Virus record (IMG/VR): IMGVR_UViG_3300009177_000416
Location: 1 to 22,266 of that record
Origin: a virus
Direction: 5' to 3' (one strand)
DNA length: 22,266 nt
The notes beneath the pieces were generated by a model. That model was given only the letters and a program-made list of their open reading frames with translations. It had not been told where the DNA came from and searched no databases. Both the position numbers and the translations under genes were made by a program. Shown in pieces: positions 14,283 to 22,266 of this stretch; within the stretch, counting starts at the first letter, position 1; the number at the start of each line of letters is the position of its first letter.

Positions 14283-14474
14283 GACTTCTATACTGATTCT
14301 GTAAGAGAAGGCATTTCTAACTTTATTAGTCTCCCAGTAGTCTAGCTTTCTACGAAGTGCTTTCTCAGCTGCTTTCTTATAAGTTAGAAACTCTTTATTG
14401 CTAAGGCTGAGAGACTGCTGTGCTGGCTGAGGCCGGCGGATTAATGGCATAATCAGGTAACTTTGTTCCTCCAA
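14253..14474 (-). CDS. Possible small ORF past the giant virion gene (doubtful)
   Basis: On the - strand a frame opens inside the last 74 bases of the 1708-residue gene, in a different frame, and runs to 14253, overlapping the end of the + strand gene by 30 bases. The first possible start is a TTG at 14474; an ATG at 14450 has GGAGGA too far upstream (16 bases). The encoded 'YKKAAEKALRRKLDYWETNK' and 'ISIEVLIDLLKFG' look protein-like and basic. It could be a real short gene, a frameshift extension of the giant protein, or chance. Confidence 0.3.
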   Translation of the reverse strand: MEEQSYLIMPLIRRPQPAQQSLSLSNKEFLTYKKAAEKALRRKLDYWETNKVRNAFSYRISIEVLIDLLKFGR

Positions 14475-17400
14475 TACTCATCATCATCTGCTGTGCTAAT
14501 GGATGTGCCAAGTGCATAAAGACTTCATTAGCTCTACTAATGTTAGCATCCTTAGTCCAACTGATGATCTCTTTACCAAAGTTAGGCATAAAGCCTCCAC
14601 TCTGAGCATACTCCGCAGCGAAATTAGTAACAGCACTAGCTGGCATTGGGTTATTACCGTAGAGATAAGTCTTAGCGGCACTACCTAATTGTTGCATTCT
14701 AGTCCTATCTTTAGCTTCATATGCTGTGCTTCTGTAGAGAGCATCTAGAGACACAGCTTCATCTAGTGGGCGCGCGCCAGCAATTCTCCTAGTGAAATCG
14801 AGAGCTGTTTGTAGCTCACTCCAGCCTAATGTTCCATCGCTAAAGCCTGGAGTTGTTCTGCTTATGAGATCTCCATTTGCTGTAGTTGTAAATCCTTGCA
14901 TTAGCTGTCCTAGACCTGTCATTGGCCTAGAGAGACCATTGTGTTCCATAGCTAGGAAGATAGATGGAACTATAGCTGCTCCATTTACTACTTTCTGACC
15001 CAGTTGGAAGATAGCTTTACCGAAGTTAATTGCACCGCTAATAGCTGGAAATTCTAGTGGATTTAGTGGTAGAATAGAGACACTACGAGGATTTATGTCA
15101 CCTCTACTGTAGAGTCCAGTATGAGTAATATTAGAGACCGCGCCATACAGCAACCACTCCCCTAGATCTTTATCAGCAGTATTCATAGTAGTGCTATAGA
15201 TATCCTTATGTGCAGGATTCATAGCTAGATTACCAATAAGGTGTTGGTTAATAAGTTGTGCTCCAGGAAGTCCTTGTATTCCAAAGAGACCTCCCTGCAA
15301 TGCCATCATAGTTCCTAGAGTCTTAGCTTCTCCATTCTGGACATAGCGAAACATCTGTTGAAAGAAGTTAAGCTGATAGGTTTGGAAGAGAGACATAGCT
15401 GCACCAATAGGACCTTGGAAAGCTATTGGCCGCTGAGATGCAATATAGTTTCCATGAGTACGGTTAACAAAAGTTATCATGTTGTCAATGAGATCAGAGC
15501 CGCTTACGCCAGCAGCACTGTAGAGCCTAGTAGCCATTCTAGCACTTATAAATCTATTAAAGTCCTCCACATACTGACCGCCAGTAATCTTAGCAGCATA
15601 GCCTAGGACAGTCTTGATTTTAGAGTCTACTGCCTGTTCTGTAGCTCCAGTTCCAATAGGTAGTCCCATATTATCTTGCATCTTAGCAAAGTCATTAAGA
15701 CTCTCTCTAACTACTCCTAGCTGCTTAAGTCCAGGAAGTATAGAGTCTCGTAGTGGTTTATTAAACCAATCTCCTATGGCCTGTGCCATGAGTTTAGTTA
15801 CTGATGGTATCTCTACTGGAGTTCCAGGAACTTTAATAGCCATCTGCTTTAGTGCTGCGGAAGAAGAGAGAGTCTCTGCTACTGTGAGAATAGGAGCACT
15901 CACTAGGTTAATGAGAGATTGGAAACCATCATAGGTAATGGCGGTAGCTGATTGAACAGTATTCATAGTGTTAACAAAGCGAGAGAGAATCCTAGTTGGT
16001 GGTAGTTGATTAGCTATCTCTTGATAGCTCTTAAGAGCATCTACACCTCTAGCCCAAGGATTTCCTAGACCAAATCTCTCTGATATTGCAGAAGCTTGGT
16101 CATAAGAGAGAACTCCTTTCTGCACTCCTATGAAAGCACTTCTAGCCATTCTGAAAGCAGAGTCAGCAGTAGCTTCTAGCTTCTCTTGTCCATCTCTCCA
16201 AAGAGTATAGTTCTCATTGCGGATACCTAAGGCTGTGTTAATGTAGTCGCGATAAGGATTCTCTGCTTGTCTTCCTATCTTACTAGCCCACCAGGAGACT
16301 TGAGATGTAGCAGTGTTCTCATACATCTTACCCATCTGGTCAAGTTCAGAAAAGAGTTGATCATTACCTACTTCTACATAGTTGCGCGCGATCCTAAAAT
16401 TCTGGCGTCTACCATAGTCAATATAGTCTTTGAGAGTCGCCTCTACATTAACGTTCGGGAAGATATCATTAAGGATGCCGCGCCGACGCATCTCTCCATT
16501 AGCTTGACCAGTGTTAAAGTTAAGCTGACTATCGTAGTCACCTTGGATCTTGTGAAAAGTCTTAATATCATCCTTGGTGAAGATATCAAAATCATTTCTC
16601 AGCATAGCCATCTTCTGCTCTAGTCCTTCCTTACTAGCAGCAGTAATTACAGAGATGCCATCATCAGCAAAAGCCTTACCAGCAATAGGCTTAACAAGAG
16701 CAATAAAGGGATACTTATTTGTATCAATAGGTGGCGCATAGAGATTTCCTGGCTCTATCTTTTTAGGTAATCCTTGAGCAGTATAGAGATCATTAACTGC
16801 CTTTAGTCTCCTATCATTAACTTGCTGCCATGCATGTTCAAAATTAGCATGTTCATCATTTAGTTCGTACCAAGTTTTAAGACCCTTAGGTGTAGCTCCA
16901 GGCTCATGGTCAGCTAGAGAAACTCCAGGATAGAAACCCTCAGGTTGATAATCTGGATTCCAACCAGTTATGTTTCCATCCTTGTCCATGACTAGAGAGC
17001 GACGTAGAACAGCTACATTATCTTTATTAACAACAGTTGGCATCTCTTGTTCTACTATCTCTCTTGGTAGCCAAGTCCAGTTTTCATTAGTAGAGTGTCT
17101 AGCAGCTATGAAGCTGTTAAGTTCACTAGTAGCTACTGGATTACTTCTCATAGTAGCAAAGTGAGATGACATTACACCTTCATCTGCATCAATTTGTTTC
17201 TGTATAAAGCGAGTTAGAAATCCTCCTACAGTCTGAACGCGCTGAGCTAATGTTCCCATTGCTGCGTTAGTAAAGGAGAGTATTCCAGGCTTAGGTCCAG
17301 CTATAGTAGCATCCTTAGATGAGTAGCCGTCTATCCATAGATTCTCCCAGCCTTCACCAGCATACTTAGACAGCGCGGCTTTCTTATTATCTCTAATCAT

Positions 17401-19527
17401 TCCTATCTTCTGCTGGACTGCTACCATACCTCTTACTATCTGGCCATCCATACGAGAGGTATTACCAATGTCATAGGAGAGTTGGACATGATTCACTCTA
17501 GCTAAGTCTGGAGTATTAGCCATGAAGTCTTCTGGCTTAGTAGCTTTGAGTCCATTATTGATGTAGTCTTGACTTACATTTGCTCGGCGCGCGACCTCTT
17601 CTATACTCATTTTGGGGTTAGCTAACATTAGATCGTGGATGAAGTCATCTTTAGCGCCTTGGATCTTGGTAAGTAGCTGTTGTGGATTCTGAGATAAGGG
17701 ATCGCCGCTCGCAAAAGTTACTCCCTTCTTCTCTAGCTCCGCTACATGCTTTCCAAAGTCTCCACTCTTAGTAGCTTGATAGAAGAGAGTTTCCAGAGTT
17801 GGGAGATCAGAGTCTACTATAGTATCCTTAGCTCTAATTCCTCTATCAGCAGTCCAGAGATATCTAGCCATTGCATCTTCAGTTTCTGTAGTAGTAGTTA
17901 GCACACTACCAGTAGTTTGTGGTGAGAACTCTCTCCTTCCATATGTGACGCCGCGATTAATTACTTTAACTTCTCCGGGGTAATCTCCCAGCACTCTAAC
18001 AACATTAGTTACCACATTTCCATTGAGGACATTAAGGACTGTTGGAGCAGAATATAAGGGAGCCGCGTCCTTCGGCAACATACCAGTTTCTTTAAGACTC
18101 TTATACTCCGCCGGCTTTAGTGGTCTTCCCATTCCCTCTAGAGGAACTTCTACTAGATTAGGAGCATTAGGATTAACGTAGATCTGTCCTTTCTCAGCTA
18201 GAAAGATATCTTTACCACCTTCCCAAGCTTCTTCAGCAGTTCTAAATCTAGGCATCTCCAGACCATCTGGAGTAGTGAAAGTCTCATACCACTTCCCTAT
18301 TTCTGCTCCATTACTATAAGGTCTCATCTGGTATCGTTTAGAAAGATCAGCTCCATCATGAGCTACATTACTGAAAACTTCTGTAAGTGGAGCTGGAGAT
18401 AGCTGATTACCTTTATGGAATTTGTTGACGAAGAAGTAGTCAGCTGCTGGAGCTACATCTGCATCTCCTACAGGTCTGATACCTACTAGAGTTCCCATCT
18501 TATTAAGAGCATCTTCTTTACTCATGCTTGCATCTGCATACATTCTCCTAATCATACTAACAAAAGAGTCAGCGAATTTCTCATTATTAGTTCCGCTTAG
18601 CTCTCGCGCAGTTACAGTAATCTCATTAAGAGCTCTGTTAGTAGAAGTAGAGAGCTTTCTTCCAGCTAATGTAGATAGTTCCTCTTTAGGTAAGCTCCAC
18701 ATATGATCAAACATAGCAGCCATCTTAGCACCAGCTAGAGGCACATCTTCTAGTGTAGAGCCATCATCTTTGAAGATAGTTCTAACTGTTTCATAGTCCT
18801 TAGTAGCCTTATCCGCTGCTAGATAAGCCTGCTGGAACTTACTCCTAATAGCGTAGGCTTCTAGTCCACCTCCTACTACTGTTCCAAAGCCTATTCCAAT
18901 AGCCATATCAGATAGCATATCTCCCCAACTCTGATCTTTCATAAGTGGAGAGCCTTGCATAGCTGCTGCTGCGGCAGTCTCAAAAGCTAATGACTGCACT
19001 GCTTGATCTCGGAAACCTAGAGAGATAGCCTTGAATTTATCTGCTGCGAGACCTGGAAATAGAGCTTGGTCTCCACTTAATATTGTAGCTTCCGCACCCT
19101 TTACAATCTTATCAGTTGCAGGCATTAGTAAATTAGTAGCTCTTGCAGCAGTCTCTCCTAAGAAGCCTCCCTGAATAGCTTTCATAGCCTTAACGCCATA
19201 AAGTCCAGGAACTAGAGAGCCAGCAATAAAGCCAGCTGCTTCAACTCCCTGAGTATGCTCTTTGTAATAACTATCATAACTATCAAGGCCAAGAGATTGT
19301 AGTTCATTACTCATCTTAAGAGGCTCTATGTCCGCGCCGAACATATTAGCAAGCTGTATAGGAGTGTTAATAACACCGTTTATGGCGGCACCAATAGAAA
19401 GAGGAACAAATTTAGTAACTACATCTATAGCACTATCTACTGCACCCTGTCCTCCAAGAGTTGATGGAACATTAGTGGCATGAACTAAATCAGAAATGTC
19501 TCCAGTTTCAGTATCATAAAGTCCCAT
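14401..19527 (-). CDS. Giant internal virion / ejection-type protein (1708 aa)
   Basis: This single frame of 1708 codons shares a TAATG overlap with the upstream gene. Hydrophobic, Gly/Ala-rich segments that could insert into a membrane lie near the N-terminus ('AAGFIAGSLVPGLYGV', 'IGIGFGTVVGGGLEAYAI') and near the C-terminus ('MMALQGGLFGIQGLPG', 'AAIVPSIFLAM'). The long middle is soluble and mixed. A C-terminal part with 'RTHGNYIASQRPIAFQGP' followed by 'AAMSLFQTYQLNFFQQMF' resembles the end of very large structural proteins of podovirus-type phages. Length, paired hydrophobic regions and the two partner genes fit an ejection protein released into the cell with the genome, like T7 gp16 in role though not clearly in sequence. 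I found no lytic transglycosylase motif and no RNA polymerase motif. The role is inferred. Confidence 0.7.
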   Translation of the reverse strand: MGLYDTETGDISDLVHATNVPSTLGGQGAVDSAIDVVTKFVPLSIGAAINGVINTPIQLANMFGADIEPLKMSNELQSLGLDSYDSYYKEHTQGVEAAGFIAGSLVPGLYGVKAMKAIQGGFLGETAARATNLLMPATDKIVKGAEATILSGDQALFPGLAADKFKAISLGFRDQAVQSLAFETAAAAAMQGSPLMKDQSWGDMLSDMAIGIGFGTVVGGGLEAYAIRSKFQQAYLAADKATKDYETVRTIFKDDGSTLEDVPLAGAKMAAMFDHMWSLPKEELSTLAGRKLSTSTNRALNEITVTARELSGTNNEKFADSFVSMIRRMYADASMSKEDALNKMGTLVGIRPVGDADVAPAADYFFVNKFHKGNQLSPAPLTEVFSNVAHDGADLSKRYQMRPYSNGAEIGKWYETFTTPDGLEMPRFRTAEEAWEGGKDIFLAEKGQIYVNPNAPNLVEVPLEGMGRPLKPAEYKSLKETGMLPKDAAPLYSAPTVLNVLNGNVVTNVVRVLGDYPGEVKVINRGVTYGRREFSPQTTGSVLTTTTETEDAMARYLWTADRGIRAKDTIVDSDLPTLETLFYQATKSGDFGKHVAELEKKGVTFASGDPLSQNPQQLLTKIQGAKDDFIHDLMLANPKMSIEEVARRANVSQDYINNGLKATKPEDFMANTPDLARVNHVQLSYDIGNTSRMDGQIVRGMVAVQQKIGMIRDNKKAALSKYAGEGWENLWIDGYSSKDATIAGPKPGILSFTNAAMGTLAQRVQTVGGFLTRFIQKQIDADEGVMSSHFATMRSNPVATSELNSFIAARHSTNENWTWLPREIVEQEMPTVVNKDNVAVLRRSLVMDKDGNITGWNPDYQPEGFYPGVSLADHEPGATPKGLKTWYELNDEHANFEHAWQQVNDRRLKAVNDLYTAQGLPKKIEPGNLYAPPIDTNKYPFIALVKPIAGKAFADDGISVITAASKEGLEQKMAMLRNDFDIFTKDDIKTFHKIQGDYDSQLNFNTGQANGEMRRRGILNDIFPNVNVEATLKDYIDYGRRQNFRIARNYVEVGNDQLFSELDQMGKMYENTATSQVSWWASKIGRQAENPYRDYINTALGIRNENYTLWRDGQEKLEATADSAFRMARSAFIGVQKGVLSYDQASAISERFGLGNPWARGVDALKSYQEIANQLPPTRILSRFVNTMNTVQSATAITYDGFQSLINLVSAPILTVAETLSSSAALKQMAIKVPGTPVEIPSVTKLMAQAIGDWFNKPLRDSILPGLKQLGVVRESLNDFAKMQDNMGLPIGTGATEQAVDSKIKTVLGYAAKITGGQYVEDFNRFISARMATRLYSAAGVSGSDLIDNMITFVNRTHGNYIASQRPIAFQGPIGAAMSLFQTYQLNFFQQMFRYVQNGEAKTLGTMMALQGGLFGIQGLPGAQLINQHLIGNLAMNPAHKDIYSTTMNTADKDLGEWLLYGAVSNITHTGLYSRGDINPRSVSILPLNPLEFPAISGAINFGKAIFQLGQKVVNGAAIVPSIFLAMEHNGLSRPMTGLGQLMQGFTTTANGDLISRTTPGFSDGTLGWSELQTALDFTRRIAGARPLDEAVSLDALYRSTAYEAKDRTRMQQLGSAAKTYLYGNNPMPASAVTNFAAEYAQSGGFMPNFGKEIISWTKDANISRANEVFMHLAHPLAQQMMMSIGGTKLPDYAINPPASASTAVSQP

Positions 19528-21332
19528 TATGGCTGATCCTGAGTTTTAAGTTGTGAAGGTGGCGTTACTACAGGAGCAGGAACTGGACTGCCAGCACCTC
19601 TCAATGTCATCCTAGTAAGAGCATCATATACTGCACCAGCATTAGTCATATCTATAACAGTTCTAGAGCCAAAGGAACCAAGAGTTACAGCAGTCTTGAA
19701 ACCAGTGGAGGAGTTAGGACCATCAAATGCCATTCTCTTGTAGGGATATTTCATGTTATTATCAGCTATGATAGCCTCATAGATCTTATTAACTTGCTGC
19801 ACAGCACTATTCATATCATACTTGCCACTCTGAACTCCTAACACAGCAGCAGCTAGAATATCTTGAGCACGTGTAGGACCGTCAGTATTCTGAGCAGCTT
19901 GTGGAGTTAGATCTTTAGCTAGTGGAAGTTTGGAGATTTCTTGAATAGCTAAGACAGAAGCTAATGGACCAGGACTGAAGAACCCTCCAGTTGTTGGAAT
20001 GGCCTTAATCTCATCATTAATAGCTTTCTTAAGTCCATCATTTAACTTCGCTTCCTGAAGCGCAGGAGGGAGAGCTTTAAAAGTAAATTCTCCTGTATCA
20101 GTTATTGTCTTCTCATTAACAATACTCATCTTATTAGCTAGAGTTCCAAGTCCTGGAGGTGGAGTTATTGGAGCCTTAGATACTCTCTCCCAAGCTTTGT
20201 AAGGATTCCTACCAAGAGCGCCATCAACACTATTGATGTTAGGATCTGCTGCTAACTCTAAGACATAGGCTTGTAGTTGAGGACTGAGATACTTAAGATT
20301 TTCCACTTTAATAGGAGCTATAAGTCCAGTAGATGCAGCCTTATCTAAACCTACTTGCAGTTGAGCATTAGCTGCATCTGCTCTCTGCTTATCTCCAATG
20401 TTAATGTCATTCATTAGTTGCTGCTGTTTAGCAGCTGCTGCTTCTCTCTGATTACGCTCATCCTGTAGTGAGAGCTCATTGAAGCGGATAGCGTTCTCTA
20501 CACTCTTATTCTGGATATTAATAGAGTCCGTAACTGCTTGGAACTCTCTGCTATTAGCAGCTGTGCGGATATTAACTACACTCACGTTATTAACAGCAGC
20601 ATCATGCATTACTTTACCAAGATCAATCTTAGCCTGAGCAAAGATCATAGCTCTAGCATTTTGCTCTGCTGCAATAGAAGTATCCGCAGCAGCTAGCATA
20701 TGATCTCTATGCGCCTCATCCATAAGTTTATTAATACCAGACAGAACTTCCATGTTCTGCTTAACTTCTTCTTCAGCACCACCTAGTTGCATTATCCTAC
20801 CAGGCATAGTAAATTGATTAGTTAGCCACTTAATAGGATTATCAAGGAATCCTACTCCTAGATCACCTCGGATACTATCCTCTAATCGGAGAACATTCTG
20901 TTCCTTATCTCTGATGCCAGCAGATAGAGCAGCTACAGTCATACTTCCAGCACCAGGAAGAATACCTAGCTGTAGTCTAGTCTGATTATCCATCTGCTGG
21001 ATATGTCTAGCTACAGCTGCATCTATGCTGGCCTTTGTAGCCTCAGCTGTAGCTTTATCTGCAATACCAGTAGAGAGTGTAGAAGTAGCTGCACCAAAGC
21101 CTGGATCATAGTTTTTATAGGGTCTATTAGCATCAATGAAGCTTTGGAGGGCGCGGCCGTAATAACTACCTACATTTATCTCGTTATTTACTATTGCAGG
21201 TTCCGTGTTAGGACCAGCCCCTCCAGTCATCTTAGTTACTGCTTGCTGAGAGGGAGATAAGGGACGCGCGCCCCCTGCAATAGTAGCTACATCTACTGAG
21301 GGATTCTCATCTACGCCATAATCATCAGCCAT
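19527..21332 (-). CDS. Internal virion-type protein (601 aa)
   Basis: The start on the - strand has GGAGGA eight bases upstream, and a TAATG overlap with the gene before it. The protein is rich in Ala, Gln, Asn and Asp and predicted to be largely helical. A long middle part (about residues 190-340) is full of heptad-like repeats ('NAIRFNELSLQDERNQREAA', then Ala/Gln runs) that suggest a coiled coil. Before it, 'GFLDNPIKWLTNQFTMPGR' (about 160-178) resembles a short conserved stretch in podoviral internal proteins. The N- and C-termini are Pro/Gly/Thr-rich. There is no signal peptide or enzymatic motif. It probably forms part of the internal core or ejection tube together with its two neighbours, like gp15 of T7 in position; the family is not confirmed. 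Confidence 0.65.
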   Translation of the reverse strand: MADDYGVDENPSVDVATIAGGARPLSPSQQAVTKMTGGAGPNTEPAIVNNEINVGSYYGRALQSFIDANRPYKNYDPGFGAATSTLSTGIADKATAEATKASIDAAVARHIQQMDNQTRLQLGILPGAGSMTVAALSAGIRDKEQNVLRLEDSIRGDLGVGFLDNPIKWLTNQFTMPGRIMQLGGAEEEVKQNMEVLSGINKLMDEAHRDHMLAAADTSIAAEQNARAMIFAQAKIDLGKVMHDAAVNNVSVVNIRTAANSREFQAVTDSINIQNKSVENAIRFNELSLQDERNQREAAAAKQQQLMNDINIGDKQRADAANAQLQVGLDKAASTGLIAPIKVENLKYLSPQLQAYVLELAADPNINSVDGALGRNPYKAWERVSKAPITPPPGLGTLANKMSIVNEKTITDTGEFTFKALPPALQEAKLNDGLKKAINDEIKAIPTTGGFFSPGPLASVLAIQEISKLPLAKDLTPQAAQNTDGPTRAQDILAAAVLGVQSGKYDMNSAVQQVNKIYEAIIADNNMKYPYKRMAFDGPNSSTGFKTAVTLGSFGSRTVIDMTNAGAVYDALTRMTLRGAGSPVPAPVVTPPSQLKTQDQP

Positions 21333-22266
21333 TAGCCAGTTCCTCCACTTTGACTTACAGTTGGAACTATCTGACTAGCTATTTGCTGCCATTGGTAAGG
21401 ATCAATAACACCACTATCTGCTGTAGGATTAGGAGTTGGAGTTGGAGATACTACTGTAGGACTTGGAGCAATCTGCGCTGTTGGCTGTGCAGAAGGTTGT
21501 GGAGAACTAGATGGCTTCTGTCCAGTAGTTAGTGCTGCAATCAGCTGATTAGGATCACTGAAGGATATTCCATTAACTAAGTTATTAAGATCAGAACTAT
21601 CTGCTGTGAAACGGAACTTGGAGAATGCAGAGCCTAGATCTGGCAGTGTAGGAATAGCATCATTAGCATGTGGATTTGGTGTTCCTAAGAGTAGCGGCGG
21701 CCCTTCAATAGATGAGAGCTTCAATCCTGTCTTATCCAAGAAGGTGTTAAAGTTAGCTGCTTGCTGTTGGAAACCAGTAAGAGTGCTGAAGGAGTCTACA
21801 GATTGTGCTGTAGGTTGACCAAAGTTAAGTCTTCCATTCTCAGCAGTGGTAGGTAGGTAGAAGTAGGAGTTCTTAGGATTAGGACCTATGAGACCTCCAA
21901 GTAGTGTTCCAATGAGAGCGCCGGCAGCTGTTCCAATAGGTCCAGCAAAACTTCCAATTTCACTACCTAAAACTGCACCTCCACCAATACCACCAGCAAT
22001 TCCTCCAACAGTTCCTCCAATACTTCCTCCTACTGCCTTACCTTGAGGTGCAATAAGATGAGCTAATTCACTACCAACAAAACCAGCTACTGGATTAGCT
22101 AGATCTCCCACTACTGAGCCAAAACCAGAGCCAGTAGTAGCTAGTGTTCCTAAGTCACCAGGGAGATTAAGTAGAGAGCCAGGCTGATTAGCTAGTCCGG
22201 TCTTGATAAAGTCAGAAACGCCACTCACTGCATCTCCAAAGAAATCAGAAGTTCCAGCAGTTGCAG
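21332..22266 (-). CDS. Glycine-zipper protein, probable ejection protein (5' partial)
   Basis: The frame ends with a TAA that overlaps the next start (TAATG). A GTG at 22226-22228 is a possible start, but it lacks a ribosome-binding site. The frame stays open through the 38 bases beyond it, so the true start probably lies outside the window. Counted from that GTG, residues about 66-116 are a glycine-zipper region ('GGSIGGTVGGIAGGIGGGAV', then 'AGPIGTAAGALIGTLLGGLIG'), able to insert into or span a membrane. A Pro/Ser/Thr/Gln-rich linker (about 237-270) precedes a short C-terminal helix. Small glycine-zipper proteins encoded beside two larger internal proteins fit the first ejection protein of a podovirus, which forms the outer-membrane channel for DNA entry. 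Other membrane-active roles cannot be excluded. Confidence 0.65.
   Translation of the reverse strand, partial: ATAGTSDFFGDAVSGVSDFIKTGLANQPGSLLNLPGDLGTLATTGSGFGSVVGDLANPVAGFVGSELAHLIAPQGKAVGGSIGGTVGGIAGGIGGGAVLGSEIGSFAGPIGTAAGALIGTLLGGLIGPNPKNSYFYLPTTAENGRLNFGQPTAQSVDSFSTLTGFQQQAANFNTFLDKTGLKLSSIEGPPLLLGTPNPHANDAIPTLPDLGSAFSKFRFTADSSDLNNLVNGISFSDPNQLIAALTTGQKPSSSPQPSAQPTAQIAPSPTVVSPTPTPNPTADSGVIDPYQWQQIASQIVPTVSQSGGTG

Noticed and set aside
15614-15934. 106-codon + strand frame inside the giant virion gene
   Set aside because: It is antisense to continuous coding sequence, without a ribosome-binding site, and Ser/Leu-rich as expected for a shadow frame.
1-22266. tRNA genes, CRISPR arrays, IS elements, integrase or attachment sites
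   Set aside because: None seen by eye on either strand; a tRNAscan and repeat search would be needed to exclude tRNAs fully.

Overview
The window looks like part of a double-stranded DNA tailed phage, or a prophage without visible integration genes. It holds a dense replication and recombination module on the + strand (about 0.04-14.3 kb), facing a virion module on the - strand (14.4 kb to the right edge). There are no rRNA genes and no metabolic or host housekeeping genes. By eye I found no tRNA, CRISPR array, IS element or integrase. The base composition is AT-rich (roughly 40% G+C by eye), arginine is mostly AGA/AGG, and ribosome-binding sites are purine-rich (AAGGAG, GGAGGA), as in a bacterial virus. 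The host cannot be told from the sequence. Three large - strand genes resemble ejection (internal virion) proteins, which suggests a podovirus-type particle, but no capsid, portal, terminase or tail gene is in view to confirm it.

Left part (1-5.3 kb): a doubtful small ORF and a non-coding leader are followed by two unrecognised proteins and then an 815-residue helicase. Its N-terminal three quarters is a RecD2/Dda-type SF1 helicase. Its C-terminus carries a SprT-like zinc metalloprotease motif (HEVCH plus a downstream HGxxWK). This reads as a single-polypeptide helicase-protease that could clear proteins crosslinked or tightly bound to DNA. Two small genes follow: a Gln-rich protein with an N-terminal hydrophobic segment, and a small helical protein.

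Middle part (5.3-10.2 kb): a near-consensus sigma70 promoter (TTGACT-17-TATGAT) drives an unrecognised 256-residue protein that ends at a hairpin terminator. A tightly overlapping operon of small genes comes next: a Cys-rich protein, a protein of unknown function, a 54-residue ribbon-helix-helix protein, and two more unknowns. It leads into a recombination set: a Cas4/RecB-like nuclease with iron-sulfur cysteines, a Sak4-like RecA-fold ATPase and a probable single-strand DNA-binding protein. A second terminator, clearly a paralogue of the first, closes the operon.

Right side of the replication module (10.2-14.3 kb): a family A DNA polymerase with a 3'-5' exonuclease domain overlaps the start of a DUF3987/MCM-like replicative helicase. 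Two small genes follow, one with a zinc-finger-like Cys/His pattern. Together this half supplies polymerase, replicative helicase, a second helicase, SSB, annealase/recombinase and nuclease, so replication is probably recombination-dependent and largely independent of the host replisome.

Right half (14.4-22.27 kb, - strand): three genes joined by TAATG overlaps encode a glycine-zipper protein (5' end outside the window), a 601-residue helical protein and a 1708-residue giant protein. This is the layout of podoviral ejection proteins. The two modules meet tail-to-tail near 14.3 kb.

Two non-coding patterns stand out: a duplicated terminator cassette whose stems show compensatory base changes, and a GC-rich GTGGGG(N)CGCG motif present in four of the intergenic regions of the left half.
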